The position numbers and the translations under genes were made by a program. 64,000 nucleotides of DNA from Morella rubra (taxonomy: Eukaryota > Streptophyta > Magnoliopsida > Fagales > Myricaceae): the NCBI GenBank assembly GCA_003952965.2, contig CM025854.1, forward strand, positions 30,169,825 to 30,233,824, written 5' to 3'. This document shows positions 37,414 through 47,996 of this stretch, piece by piece (position 1 is the stretch's first letter; each line of letters starts with the position of its first letter). The notes beneath the pieces were generated by a model. The model searched no databases. It had not been told where the DNA came from and was given only the letters and a program-made list of their open reading frames with translations.

Positions 37414-38100
37414 TGTTTTTGCAGCAGTTGTATTGGGAAAAGTGGCACAAAATCAAAGAAAAGAACACTAAAATTTATGTGATTCAGCCTTCAATCCGGC
37501 ATATTTTCATCCCAGAGCAATTTTTTTAAGAATACTTAAGAAAATCACTCTACAATAGTCAGACGACGCTCTTTTCTTCTTTCTCTCTCACCCAATGATC
37601 AACGCATTACTCCTATAACATAAGCCACTATTTATAGGAAAAGATACAAAGAGAAATCCTAAGAGAAAAACCTTAAACTTGGAGTGGGGAACAAGTAAAC
37701 TTCTACTCAAAGTCTACTTCTATTCCAAGTCTATCTTATAGGTGTGGACCCCAATAAGTTGCTCATCTCCATTTTGTCTATCAGACCTTCCCCAGCCTCA
37801 GCCCTCTTGTGGCTGCTGTGCTTATGGTGATGCATATAATGAGACAGCAATAATTCCCTCATATTATCTGTCTCCACATCTGGCTTTGACTTTGGACGAG
37901 TCCCTTGACCTTTATGCTGTTCCGTCCCAGATTTTACAGTCTCATGCTTTGGTACCTCCCTCCCACTTGATGAGTCAATAATATCCATCAGCTGTTCCTC
38001 AATCTGTTTTGCTCTCTTCAGGACTTCTATCCACTTATCCTACCATTAAAGAGATTAATTTTTAGAACAAAGTCGAAGGAGATCACCAGACTACTCAAAC
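37414..38100. other. intergenic, possibly old LTR sequence
   Basis: No gene. The stretch around 37,610-37,700 (ACTATTTATAGGAAAAGATA, then purine-rich) resembles the TATA/leader part of a plant LTR, but no primer-binding site or paired LTR is visible. Confidence 0.3.
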
Positions 38101-38120
38101 ACAAATCTTAAATATTCACC

Positions 38121-38354
38121 TTAAATGGACGTAATGAACCACCGTTTTCCACTCTCTGGCTTGTAAGGGGTGAACATAAACTCATACGCAGATTTATTGT
38201 GTCTAACTAATAGCAAATGAATGTATCCCGGACCGTTTTCCACTCTCTGGCTTATAAGGAAACTTTCGGAGCAGGGATCCACCATAGTCAGCGGCGGAAA
38301 CACCCAACCCCAACGCCCCCGGTTTCTATGAAACTCATTAAATAGTTTAAACAT
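38121..38354 (-). other. unrecognised 77-codon frame containing a direct repeat
   Basis: The frame reads GWVFPPLTMVDPCSESFLIS in its first half and ends shortly after PYKPESGKRWFITSI. It resembles coding sequence but matches no family I know. A 28-bp direct repeat with one mismatch (ACCGTTTTCCACTCTCTGGC and on) lies at 38,141-38,168 and 38,232-38,259, inside it. It may be an exon fragment of a lost gene. Confidence 0.25.
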
Positions 38355-38856
38355 GATTGGTCTTGGATCTTTGCTTTCTTGTCACCCACCGCTTAAGAAG
38401 CTGAACCACGTTGAAATGCTTTGATACAGTGGTATAGGATTATTAACGAATTAAATTTTCGTGGTTGCTTCTTTCTTCAAGCGGACTCTTGAAACTCTAT
38501 TGTCTCGTTTATCTAACTTCGCAAATGTTAATATGGTTGTAATGGTCTTGCAGAAAGTTAATGAAATTGAGTTTCCAATTGCAGGAAGGCAATCATGGGT
38601 CCTTTACTAATGACAGTGATGATGGCCTTGAAAAACCTGCAAGTGGAATTTGTCCTCTTCCACCAATTAATCAAGAACGACCCACGTTGGTTGAGTTGAA
38701 TTTATTCATTACAATGGAACAAAGGGATTAATTCATTACACAACATTCATTTGCTCCGAGTTAGACACAACAAATCTTTATAACCAGAGGAAGTCGGGAA
38801 GACAACTCGCTAGTTTGCCGAGCACCATCACAAGATTGGCTGACGAAAATTCTTCG

Positions 38857-40380
38857 TCAAATACGTCTCTTGCTGATCCTAACCTTCAAGCCATGTTTCA
38901 TATGAAGTACAACAGAGATGCTCGGCATAATAGGATGGCCTTCAACCACGTCAACACGATAATTCAAAAGAATAGAAGTTGCAACCATCTTCATCAGAGT
39001 GAAAGTTATGTGCTTACCTACACAACTCCTGGGTCCCGCGTTAAACGTGATGAACTTGTAGGAGGGAAAATGCACAATTTGTCCTTCTTCCGATATCCAT
39101 CTCTCTGGCTTGAACTCCAAGCAATCTTTGCCCCATATGCTCTCCATCCTTCCCATTGAGTATATAGAGTACAAGAGTCTTGTATTTGAATTAATAGAAT
39201 GGCCGCTAGGAAGAATATCAGAGCCTACTGCGTGCAAATGCTCAAGAGGTATAGATGGGAAAAGCCTTAAGGACTCGCATATCGCTGCATGGAGATAAAC
39301 CAGCTTACTTAGCTCGTCTACAGAAAAGACCCTTCGGTTTTCGTTGTTACCTGGCAATTGCTCGTTGATCTCTTCTAGAATCTTAGCTTCCACTGATGCG
39401 TGTGTTGCAACTAGCCACAAAAGCCAAGTGAGGCCTGAACCTACGGTCTCCTTCCCTGCCACCATAAGAGTAAATGCGGTATCCCTTATAAAGGTGTTGG
39501 ATTGTGGAAAGACATCCATTTGTCCGTCTTCTTCATGCTCTATATAAGCTGTCAACAAGTCAAATTTTGAGTCCTCCGTCTTCTTGATTCTACTTCGGCT
39601 CAGTTCTTCACGCTTGGCTGAGATGCATTGGTATAGAAATTGATCAAAAGTTTTCCAAGCTTTTCTCAGCTTCTTCTCTTGCCCAATTTGGAGAGATCTC
39701 TGGAACTTCCAACACAACTTTGGCGTAATGTGTCTGTAAAATACACTTTTCTCCAGTTGTTCAAACGCTTTTAGATATGTAACTTCCGGAAGTTCAAGAG
39801 ATAGGCTATTTAGATCAACACCTAAAACCATTAAGCAAACGGTATCGAATGTGTACCGCTGAAAAACGTCTTGTAAATCCACCTCAATTCCTAGACTTGA
39901 GACGTGATCAAGAATCGGAATGAGGCCTTTCTCCACCATTCCCCGGGAAACTTTTTCTAGGAACAACTCGAACTTGCTGTTTTTTATCATTGACTGAAGC
40001 ACCTTCCTCTGATATCGCCACCAATCAGAATCAGAGCTGATAATCCCGTCTCCCAGAGGTTCAAAAATCTCCCGAAACTCTGGCCCTTTTTCGTAGTTAG
40101 AAAAATTTTTGCTCAAAATGTGGTGGATGTTCGAGGGATCACTAGTCATCACAAAGTTCGTAGCGATAAACCAAGGGCCTTTAAACTCGAAGGTGCCCCC
40201 GTGGTGCTTTAGAACCCCGGTTACGAACTCGTGGATATGCTGCGCATTTAGAAGAACCCCTGGAACCATTCCAATGACAGGCCAGTTTATGATCGTTGAG
40301 TTCTTGTTCCATCTCCATTGCAGAAGGAGAAGGAAGCAGAGAAATGCAAAAAGTATCCCCGCGTACCAAAGTATGAACAT
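38857..40380 (-). CDS. cytochrome P450, CYP96-like (tandem copy)
   Basis: Intronless 507-codon gene, tandem paralogue of the P450 at 33.6-35.1 kb on the same strand, 3.76 kb away. The open frame extends 12 codons further upstream to 40,416, but that first codon is TTG. The first ATG is at 40,378-40,380 and matches the sister's start (MFILWYAG against MDMLWYAE), so it is used here. Seen from this start: membrane anchor at about residues 5-21; I-helix AGKET (308-312), where the usual Asp is the also acidic Glu; ESLR (369-372); FKPERW (423-428); heme loop FNAGPRSCVG (446-455) with Cys453. It is predicted to be an ER monooxygenase on long aliphatic chains. The two proteins differ in the helix F-G region (for example around residues 195-245 here), where substrate choice often lies. 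Confidence 0.93.
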   Translation of the reverse strand: MFILWYAGILFAFLCFLLLLQWRWNKNSTIINWPVIGMVPGVLLNAQHIHEFVTGVLKHHGGTFEFKGPWFIATNFVMTSDPSNIHHILSKNFSNYEKGPEFREIFEPLGDGIISSDSDWWRYQRKVLQSMIKNSKFELFLEKVSRGMVEKGLIPILDHVSSLGIEVDLQDVFQRYTFDTVCLMVLGVDLNSLSLELPEVTYLKAFEQLEKSVFYRHITPKLCWKFQRSLQIGQEKKLRKAWKTFDQFLYQCISAKREELSRSRIKKTEDSKFDLLTAYIEHEEDGQMDVFPQSNTFIRDTAFTLMVAGKETVGSGLTWLLWLVATHASVEAKILEEINEQLPGNNENRRVFSVDELSKLVYLHAAICESLRLFPSIPLEHLHAVGSDILPSGHSINSNTRLLYSIYSMGRMESIWGKDCLEFKPERWISEEGQIVHFPSYKFITFNAGPRSCVGKHITFTLMKMVATSILLNYRVDVVEGHPIMPSISVVLHMKHGLKVRISKRRI

Positions 40381-40660
40381 TGGGGCTAGCTTTGTGGGTT
40401 TGTAAGTTTCTTGCAAATGCGGATGGCTTTTGTAGGCTGTGGGTTTGGTGACCTTTAATGAAGTACTTACTTAGCTAAGGGATTTGAGAGTGCCAATGCC
40501 ATGAAAGCCTTGACAGGCAAAGCAAAGCGTCCCATCAACTCCTGGAGCAGCAGAGAGAAAGAGACGTATCAAAGTCTTCGATCTCTAGACAGAACAAACC
40601 CATTTGACAGAATCAGTTATATGTGTGGTGATCATGGCTTGGTACCCTTTTTTTTCTTCT
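40381..40660 (-). promoter_or_regulatory. P450 5' leader/promoter, source-type of the 31-kb array
   Basis: Upstream region of the P450 at 38.9-40.4 kb. Blocks such as GCTAGCTTTGTG, GCGGATGGCTTTTGT, GGAGCAGCAGAGAGA, GACGTATCAAAGTC, GATCTCTAGA and CAGAATCAGTT recur in the same order in the tandem array at 30.6-31.5 kb. The sister P450 at 33.6 kb lacks them. No TATA box is assigned with confidence. Confidence 0.55.
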
Positions 40661-41238
40661 TCTGAATTATGCTTGAAACTTTAAAACAAAAAGATTAGTA
40701 CATCAAGGTGGTTTGTAAACATCAGCAAAGGAAAGAATAAAACTAGGAATACAATCCAGCTAGGACATTCCAAAAAACCGGGAAGATGTTGCCCATTCAA
40801 AAAATTGGCTGAGAAGTCGGCTAAACCGAGACTTGGGGCTCTTTGTGAGATGAGCCATTCGGAATGGGTTCCTAACTCCTTGGTGCAGAAACGTCAAGCA
40901 AAATAGAACATTTAAGTTGTTGGATAACATGTTTTGTGTGACGGTCTGTTAGCCAACAAGCAGTGTACATACCTCCTGGCACACTTTTTTTGAGAGCATT
41001 TTAGTTAGTGTTTACCATGCATGAGAGCATTTGTTTTTTGATATATGAGACGTTTGTCGGGGAAATACTCCTATCTTAGTTGGCAGTAGTTGCACCTTTA
41101 TCTTCCGGTACTGGAATTCATTCTTTTGCCTTAAGATGAGGGTTCACATTTCTGTGCAAGTCCCGTAAGCAATAGACAGAAACATTGCAAAACTCAACCC
41201 CCTATAACAATAAGGCACAACCAGAGTTATGTAAATGA
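40661..41238. other. intergenic, nothing recognised
   Basis: No coding frame of note and no repeat seen. It contains the 3' side of the DYW-type PPR gene, so part is probably its 3' untranslated region. Confidence 0.5.
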
Positions 41239-43111
41239 TTACCAGTAATCCCTACAAGAACAAGCTCCATCCTCAAAATGGTGGAACCGATGCATGTCCC
41301 TTACACTGATGATTCGATGTACAATCTTCGAAATGAACTTGATAGCATTATGACAATCTCCGCATATCCTTAGATTCTTTGTGAGCCGAATTGTAGTCCC
41401 TGGGCTAGTGTTAATGAGGCCAAATGCAATAGCCAGCCTCTCACTGTGGTAAGAAAGTGCCTCTTCTTTCCCTTCTTCTTCGATATCATGGAGGACAAAA
41501 TCTGTCAAGGGAACATAACCCAAGCGTTTCATCTTTACAGCAAGCTCCTCAAGTGCAGAATAAATCTTATCTGATAGATGGTGAGATCGGTCTCCTACAC
41601 TAAATTTATAAACCTTACTATCAAACTCGATCAAACTAAATCCCTGAGTCTTATTGGCACCTCTTCCAGCCATTCTCTTCCTCACCATCTCAACTTTGTT
41701 CCATCTAGATTTTGCAGCATAGATATTAGAGAGCAAAACATGGTAGCCAGCCTGTAAGGGGTCCAGCTGAAAAAGGATATCTGCAACACTCTCAGCTAAA
41801 TTAAGATTTCCATACGTTCGGCATGCCCCAAGTAAAGATCCCCATATAGCTGTATCAGGTTCCACTGGCATATTATCTATAAGATTTTTCGCTTCGTATA
41901 GTTGCCCTGCACGACCAAGAAGATCTACCATACAGGAAAAATGATTGAGCTTTGGTAAAATCCCAAACCCCTCTTTCATCAATTTGAAATACCTCTTGCC
42001 TTCTTCTAGCAACCCTGAATGACTGCAAGCTGAAAGAACACAGGTGAACGTCACATGGTTTGGCCTCACTCCTGCTTTTGCCATTTCACTAAGAAGATCA
42101 ATTGCCTTCCTTCCATCCCCATGAATTCCATAGCATGCAATCATCGCACTCCAGCAAACAACATCTTTCCCGGCTGCTTCATCAAACAACCTACGAGCCA
42201 AATCCAAACTCCCACAGTTTGCATACATATCCATTAGGGCTGTCACAACTAAGATATCATAGACAAAACCAGTTTGTATCACGTAATTATGAAAGCCTTC
42301 GCCTTTCCTCAAAGCTCCCAGACTACCGCAAGCTAGAAGAACACTCAAAAGACTTACCCGGTTGGGTTTAATCCCAGAACTACGCATCAAATCAGAAAAA
42401 TCAAGCGTCTCACTGTTATAACCGTTGTGGGCATACCCAGATATCATGGAAGTCCAACAAACCAGATCCCTCACCGCCATTTTATCAAACACCAACCGTG
42501 CAAGTTGAACATCACCACACTTGGCGTACATATCAACTAGAGCAGCATTAACAAAAAGATCATTGCTGCACCCACAACACACAGAATGCTGGTGAACCAA
42601 CCTCCCCATCTGCAAATTAGACAATCCTGCACATGATTTAAGCGCGAAAGGGAATGCAAACTTATCGGGTCTTAGTCCCTTTTGCCTCATCTTATCGTAT
42701 AGCCCCAAAGACCGCCCAAACCGGGCCTCGGTGGCATATCCCCGTATCATAATATTCCAAAGGTAACTCGATGGTTTGGGTATTGACTCAAATAGAACAT
42801 TCGCCGCGTCAACATTCTCAAATGAAACATAGAAGCTGGCGATTTCGGTTGATAAGTGTGTGTCATGTTGGAGCCCATAAGCAAATGTCTTTGCGTGGGC
42901 TTTCTTGAGAGTACGTATGTTGTTGCATTGCCGCAAGGCAGAAGAGATACAGAGGGCTATTTGGCTCTTGGGTTTGCTTTGGATGAGATCCAGCGGTTTT
43001 GCGGAGGGTGAGCAGGTGCAGACTGCAGAGGACGTTTAAGCTTGAAAAACGTTTACGAAGAAGATATGATGCCAAAGCGTTTGATAGGGCTCTAAACGGG
43101 CTCTCATTCAT
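41239..43111 (-). CDS. PLS-class PPR protein with DYW deaminase domain (one frame correction)
   Basis: Organelle RNA-editing (C-to-U) factor type. The body frame (41,239-42,936, 565 codons) begins with TTG, not ATG. Numbering from that codon: PLS repeats from about 20 to 330, for example [11 protein letters not shown] (58-68), [13 protein letters not shown] (161-173) and [13 protein letters not shown] (261-273). The E motif is around 355-375 and the E+ around 395-450. DYW domain: zinc/catalytic HSE (497-499), PG box [13 protein letters not shown] (511-523), CGDCH (525-529), terminal CSCRDYW (559-565). The frame is open upstream to a TAA at 43,036-43,038 without any ATG. In the adjacent frame an ATG at 43,109-43,111 opens a Ser/Leu/Arg-rich leader ([20 protein letters not shown]) like an organelle targeting peptide. 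A one-base correction between about 42,863 and 43,035 (for example in the 4-base A run at about 42,996-42,999) joins the two. Either a sequencing/assembly error or a real null allele. Confidence 0.85.
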
Positions 43112-43130
43112 TCATATATCTCTTTAAATA

Positions 43131-43510
43131 AAGGAGAAATACACTTTTTACCCACGAAACTATCTTAAAATATACTTTGTTACACCTTAAACTACAATTT
43201 TACATATTATACCCTCTAACTACCAATTTTTAACACTTTGCACCCTTTATCAAATTTTCAAATTAAAATGACGATAATGCCCTTAGATATTATTGTCAAT
43301 TCATTAATTTCTCAAGGGTATTATTGTCAAATGGAGGGTGCAAAATGTTTAATATTAGTAGTTGAAGGGTGTAATGTGTCAAAGTGGTAGTTTAGGGTGC
43401 AAAGTGTATAACATTGGTAGTTTGAGGGTGCAATGTCTTAAAGATGGTAGTTTGGGGTGCAATGTGTCACTACTCCGGTAGTTTGTGGGTGAAAAGTGTA
43501 TTTTCCCCTT
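43131..43510. mobile_element. foldback element built of ~30-bp repeats, TSD AAATA
   Basis: The ends AAGGAGAAATACACTTTT (43,131) and its near reverse complement (ending CCCCTT at 43,510) form inverted repeats. AAATA flanks both sides (43,126-43,130 and 43,511-43,515), giving a likely 5-bp target duplication. The right half holds five head-to-tail units of about 30 bp starting GGTAGTTTRRGGGTGCAA. The left half holds about three units of the same sequence inverted. The middle contains AATGCCCTTAGATATTATTGTC. No coding capacity. Confidence 0.75.
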
Positions 43511-44015
43511 AAATAAACCTACACGAAGTGGGAATTTACATGTCACCAGGTTGTGTGCGGATCATTTGGTTGTCTTTACTTTGGAGTTTTAACAGGAATA
43601 ATCAGGCTGCTTAGACCTTTAAAATCAAAGCTAAAAAGCAAATTGCTCCTTTCCACGGAATTTGGTTCTTTGGTCAAGTACCTATAGATCCTGGTAATTG
43701 CCAATCGTCAATGTAGACAGAGGTCCTTTTGAATCCTGACAACCATCCAAGGGATGCTTAAGGAGCATATCCATGAATTTTAGCCATCCAAATAAAAAAA
43801 TCAGAGAAAAATTTACCTAAGTAATGACACCTGAGTTTACAAAGTTTCAATACAGCATGACTGATTTTCATACGAAAATGGCTAATCTGAGAAGTTGTCG
43901 TGCATGCATCTGATTATTAGTTTAAGCCCTTACACATTCAATGGAATCAGCTTCGTGAGCATACTTTAGATGTCCATACACTCCCATATCAAAAGTGTAA
44001 ATCTCCTTTTACATC
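43511..44015. other. intergenic, nothing recognised
   Basis: AT-rich spacer between the foldback element and the E-type PPR gene. It probably includes that gene's 3' untranslated region. Confidence 0.5.
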
Positions 44016-46121
44016 CTATAGCAGAAACTGAGCCTCATTAACATAGCTTTCCTCTCTCATTTCCACCTCCAAAGTTCTCATAAAACCATAAATTTGCTCA
44101 GAATCCCGGTGGAATCTGTCATCAGCCACAAAACTATGGACCTCGTTCCCTATCTCAACCACACTTTGGCCAAGTATCTTCTTCAAACCCTTCTCCTTTA
44201 TCTGACTTCTTATTTCTGCCACAGTGTTCCATCTCTCATCCACAGCATAAATATGTGACAGCAGTAAGTAATACCCCACATGATTGGGATCTAACTGGAA
44301 AAGATTTTTTGCCACGATCTCTCCCATCACAATATTGTGATGGATTCGACAAGCGCCCAGAAGGGATCCCCAAACATGGGGCCCAACTGGAGTAGGCATT
44401 TGATTAATTATATCCATGGCCTCATCCAACCGTCCTGTCCGGCCAAGAAGATCAACCATTATTGCATAATGTTCGGACTCAGGCTTCAAACGGTATTTAT
44501 GTGACATTCTATTAAATTTCTCGATTCCTTCTTCAACCAAACCTGCATGACTGCAGGCAGATAGAATCGAGAGAAATGTTACTTTATTTGGCCTAACTGC
44601 TGCACTCTTAATCATCAGATCAAACGTTTTTAAAGCTTCTCCTCCTTGCCCATGAATTCCGTAACCTGCAATCATCGCACTCCAAATAACCACATCTTTG
44701 TTCATCACCCCTTCGAATACTTTAGAAGCATCATCTATGCCACCGCATTTTGAGTACAACTCTATGAGGGAAGCACCAACGAAAATGTTGTTATTGAAAC
44801 CACTTACTACTATATAACCATGGAGGCAAATAGCTTGCTGAATAATCCCTAATTCTGAACAAGCTGCAATAATTTTTACTATAGCAACAGCGTCAGGTTT
44901 CGTTTCACTGTACATCATTTCGCGGAAGAGTTCCATTGACTTGTATGCCATTCCATTATGAGCGTACCCACTTAACAAAGCAGCCCACGAAACCACATCT
45001 TTCTCGGGAATTCTTTGGAAGACATTCATTGCCTTCTCAGGCAAGAAGCACTTCATATACATATCAATTAGAGCTGTGGAAACCGAGACTTCTACATCGA
45101 AACCTTTCCAAGCAGCAAGTTCATGGATCTTCTTACCCGCTTCTGCATTACAGGCCATTGCACATGCTTGTAATGCACTAATCAAAGTACATGAAGCTGG
45201 TTCAAATCCCCCATCAATCATTTCCTTGAAAAGATTTAATGCCTCAACAGCAGCTCCATTATGAGCATGACACGCCACCATTGAGCTCCATGATATAACG
45301 TCCTTTTCTGGCATCATCCCAAACAATTTAGCTGCAGCTTTGATAGAACCTGTCTTTGCATATAAGTTCAACAATGAGTTGACCAGAGATAAGTCAGTAT
45401 CAAAAGCCCTCCTAATTGCAAAACCATGCACACAACTTCCAAGCCTGTAATTCAATAATTGAGCACAAGCAGAAACAATGCTGAGAAGCATCACTGGGTC
45501 GGGATTAACATGCTCCACCATCACCATTCGAGAGAAACATGTAACTGCTTCTTCAGGATAACCATTCTGCTCATACCCAGAAACTATCGAAGTCCACATA
45601 ACAACATCCGGTCTAGAGAAGTCCTTAAACACTCTTAAAGCTTCAGACATTTTTCCACATTTTGAATATAAATCAATCAATGCAGAGCCCACAAAAATGT
45701 TCTTGCCAATCCCATCATTCTTCTCCACAAATCCATGAATCATTCTGCCATATTCAAGTGCCCGCAACCCCGCGCAGGCCTTTAGTGCAATGGGTATCGT
45801 AAAATTATCAGGTTTGTCCTCGGAGGCAATTCCATCGGATATCATGTAATGGAAGAGATGTAACGTCTCTTCCCATAGTTTCTCTCTACGATAGCTCCCG
45901 AGCATAGCGTTCCACAGATAGACAGGTCTGTGAGGCGTTTCGTCGAACAACTTGCGTGCATTCTGAATACGCGTATATTTAGCATAGAGAACGTTGAGCG
46001 TGGAGGCAAAGTAGCTGTCATGTGCAAGGCCTGCTTTGAGGGTCTGAGAGTGCAATTGTTCCGCCGTGTTTGCATTCTTACATGTTCCAAAGAGCTTGAC
46101 AAGCAATTCCTTCCTACTCAT
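44016..46121 (-). CDS. PLS-class PPR protein, E/E+ type, no DYW
   Basis: Intronless 701-codon gene for an organelle RNA-binding pentatricopeptide protein. The frame extends 12 codons further to a GTG (46,155-46,157); the first ATG is at 46,119-46,121 (MSRKELLVKLFGTCKN) and is used here. PLS triplets run through most of the protein, for example YLWNAMLGSYRRE, VMWTSIVSGYEQNGY, ISWSSMVACHAHNG, VSWAALLSGYAHNG and VIWSAMIAGYGIHG, with L-type GSALIDLYSKCGKM-like motifs between. It ends with an E motif ([15 protein letters not shown]), an E+-like part and YVNEAQFLL, so it has no deaminase domain. E-type factors usually recruit a DYW partner. It may correspond to the Arabidopsis At3g01580 group (from memory). 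No clear targeting leader follows the chosen ATG, so a start upstream cannot be excluded. Confidence 0.88.
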   Translation of the reverse strand: MSRKELLVKLFGTCKNANTAEQLHSQTLKAGLAHDSYFASTLNVLYAKYTRIQNARKLFDETPHRPVYLWNAMLGSYRREKLWEETLHLFHYMISDGIASEDKPDNFTIPIALKACAGLRALEYGRMIHGFVEKNDGIGKNIFVGSALIDLYSKCGKMSEALRVFKDFSRPDVVMWTSIVSGYEQNGYPEEAVTCFSRMVMVEHVNPDPVMLLSIVSACAQLLNYRLGSCVHGFAIRRAFDTDLSLVNSLLNLYAKTGSIKAAAKLFGMMPEKDVISWSSMVACHAHNGAAVEALNLFKEMIDGGFEPASCTLISALQACAMACNAEAGKKIHELAAWKGFDVEVSVSTALIDMYMKCFLPEKAMNVFQRIPEKDVVSWAALLSGYAHNGMAYKSMELFREMMYSETKPDAVAIVKIIAACSELGIIQQAICLHGYIVVSGFNNNIFVGASLIELYSKCGGIDDASKVFEGVMNKDVVIWSAMIAGYGIHGQGGEALKTFDLMIKSAAVRPNKVTFLSILSACSHAGLVEEGIEKFNRMSHKYRLKPESEHYAIMVDLLGRTGRLDEAMDIINQMPTPVGPHVWGSLLGACRIHHNIVMGEIVAKNLFQLDPNHVGYYLLLSHIYAVDERWNTVAEIRSQIKEKGLKKILGQSVVEIGNEVHSFVADDRFHRDSEQIYGFMRTLEVEMREESYVNEAQFLL

Positions 46122-46323
46122 AAACGACACAAAATGAATTGAAACGACGAATTCCACGAACCGGTTTCAATAAAAAGCAACGGTCCGCTGGCGCTTCCTT
46201 GGCCAGAGCGAAAATTCCCTATTTGTGTTTTAATTCGATAATCGAGAATTTTTGTTTGCTTTTATTTGGATTTGGATTTGGATCGAGGAGACAATTTCTA
46301 AGACATTTCCTTCTCATTTGAAA

Positions 46324-46593
46324 GATACTTCACTACTTAGAAAAAAAAAAAAATACTTCACTAAATAATGTATTTTTTTTCTTGGCACTTCACCAAGTAA
46401 TGCGTAGCATCTGTTCTTATCAGTTTTTTAACTTCACTAGATATTAGAGGCATTTGTTTACCGATACTTCACTGCTTAAAAAAAAAAATACTTCACGAAA
46501 TAATGTTTTTTTTTCTTGGCACTTCACTAAATGCGTAGTATGTGTTCTTATCAGTTTTTTAACTTCACTAGATATTAGGGGCATTTGTTTACC
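46324..46593. repeat. tandem duplication, ~135-bp units
   Basis: Unit 1 (46,324-46,462, 139 bp) and unit 2 (46,463-46,593, 131 bp) share GATACTTCACT, an A-run, TACTTCAC, CTTGGCACTTCAC, GTTCTTATCAGTTTTTTAAC and ATTAGRGGCATTTGTTTACC. They differ mainly in homopolymer length and a few bases. Each unit ends in the same CATTTGTTTACC motif that starts the neighbouring MITE, so a MITE end was caught in the duplication. Confidence 0.85.
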
Positions 46594-46769
46594 AAAATTT
46601 TAAAAAATATTCTTAAAATTTTAAGAATTTTTTTAATGTTAAAATTTATTGAAGTTTATGAAAAGTGTAAAGTATATGTATAAAAAAGTGAAGTTTATTA
46701 AAATTTATAAAATATGTTTGATATGGTAGAAATTTTAGATCTCTAAAAAATTAAGTAAACAAACGGCCC
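46578..46769. mobile_element. small AT-rich MITE
   Basis: The left end GGGGCATTTGTTTACC and the reverse complement of the right end, GGGCCGTTTGTTTACTT, form imperfect inverted repeats around a 160-bp A/T-rich core with an AAAATTTTAAGAATTTT hairpin. No coding capacity. Target duplication not resolved. Confidence 0.6.
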
Positions 46770-47927
46770 ATTGTACACTCAAATAGAAAAGTGCCGTTTT
46801 TTTCTTTTTAAAAATGATTCCTTAGTCATGTCTGTGTCATCACTTGGATTGGGACAAAATTAAAAGAGATGGTTAATTCGAGAAAATGCAGCTTTTGAAG
46901 GGTTACCCAGGATAGACATAACTTGAGTAAATTATATACTCTATCCCATGAAAGGAAGTCAAAAAGATTACAAGCTGCCGTGACGAAGGAAAGAAACCTC
47001 AGCAAAATGTTCACGCTTTAAAACTAATAATAAAAAATAATGAAAGGAGGCGGAGATTTTTCTCCGGGGAGTATTGCAAGGAAGAGAAATTAACCAATCA
47101 GGTTCGAAAAATAAGGACCGTTGCGTAATGTTGCTTTAAAAATTGCATTGATTTGGAACATGAACTTCGTCTCAACTTGGGAGATTCTGCTCGCCTGCAA
47201 TCACGTACATATACACCATCAAGTCAAACAAAATCCTAGAGATTGAAAGGGCTAAAATGGTCGACCACGTAGGACCCATGAAGCAGGGGTCCCATTATAC
47301 TTTTGCATGGTTTGACTTCGAAAGTACGTGGGAATATCTTGTGCTCCACGTGAACATGGTGGACGCAAACATAGGTGATCTCGTTTAACTGAAAAGGGAA
47401 ACAGCGAGCAGAGCATCCAATGACAAAGTACAGAGAATAGAATAGTTGGGTTTTCTTTTCCTCTGCATATCCATCTCCTCAAGCATGTCTCTGTCGCTAT
47501 CTTAGATTATATCATCATATATGTCTAATATGTGTGTGTGTCAAAGTTCCGAGTTGGTGGATGGTCCTTCTTCTTCGTACTCGAAGCCGATAACCTTTCT
47601 TAATCAGAATAGATAATAACAAATATAGCAATAAACGTAAGCTCGATTGTTTCTTTCTCTTGCATAGTTATCTGAATATTTGTTCATGTCTGGTGCACAA
47701 GTTTTTCTTTTTCTCAATTGGTTCTCTAAATTGCGTAGAAAAAAAAAAATTGGTTCTCTAAATTTATGGTTTTTCTTCTCGTCTGACAAAAGGGCAGTCG
47801 GAGAGCAAGTTTGATGTAGTTATTTAGCTTTCTTTCGGGAATATATGTATGTAGAACTGTAGTATGTCTTTGTTTTTTGTTGGGGTTGTTGCGGATGACA
47901 AACTAGTTTGGTTTGGTTTGTTCGCAG
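46770..47927. other. intergenic plus likely promoter/leader intron of the epimerase gene
   Basis: No open frame of conviction. The 3' part (about 47,480-47,927) ends in a good acceptor (TTGTTCGCAG at 47,918-47,927) just before the exon carrying the epimerase start, so it probably contains the 5' untranslated exon and leader intron. Acceptable transcription-start elements were not pinned down. Confidence 0.4.
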
Positions 47928-47996
47928 CTGGAGTGGAGTAAAGGAAAAGCAAAACCTTTTGTGAGCAGCATAAGGGCGAGGTTGGGGCCGAGGCCG

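Noticed and set aside
40381..40416. Twelve extra N-terminal codons of the second P450
   Set aside because: The open frame there begins with TTG, not ATG; the true start aligns with the sister gene at 40,380.
46122..46157. Twelve extra N-terminal codons of the E-type PPR protein
   Set aside because: They begin with GTG; the first ATG is at 46,121. Non-ATG starts are rare in plant nuclear genes.
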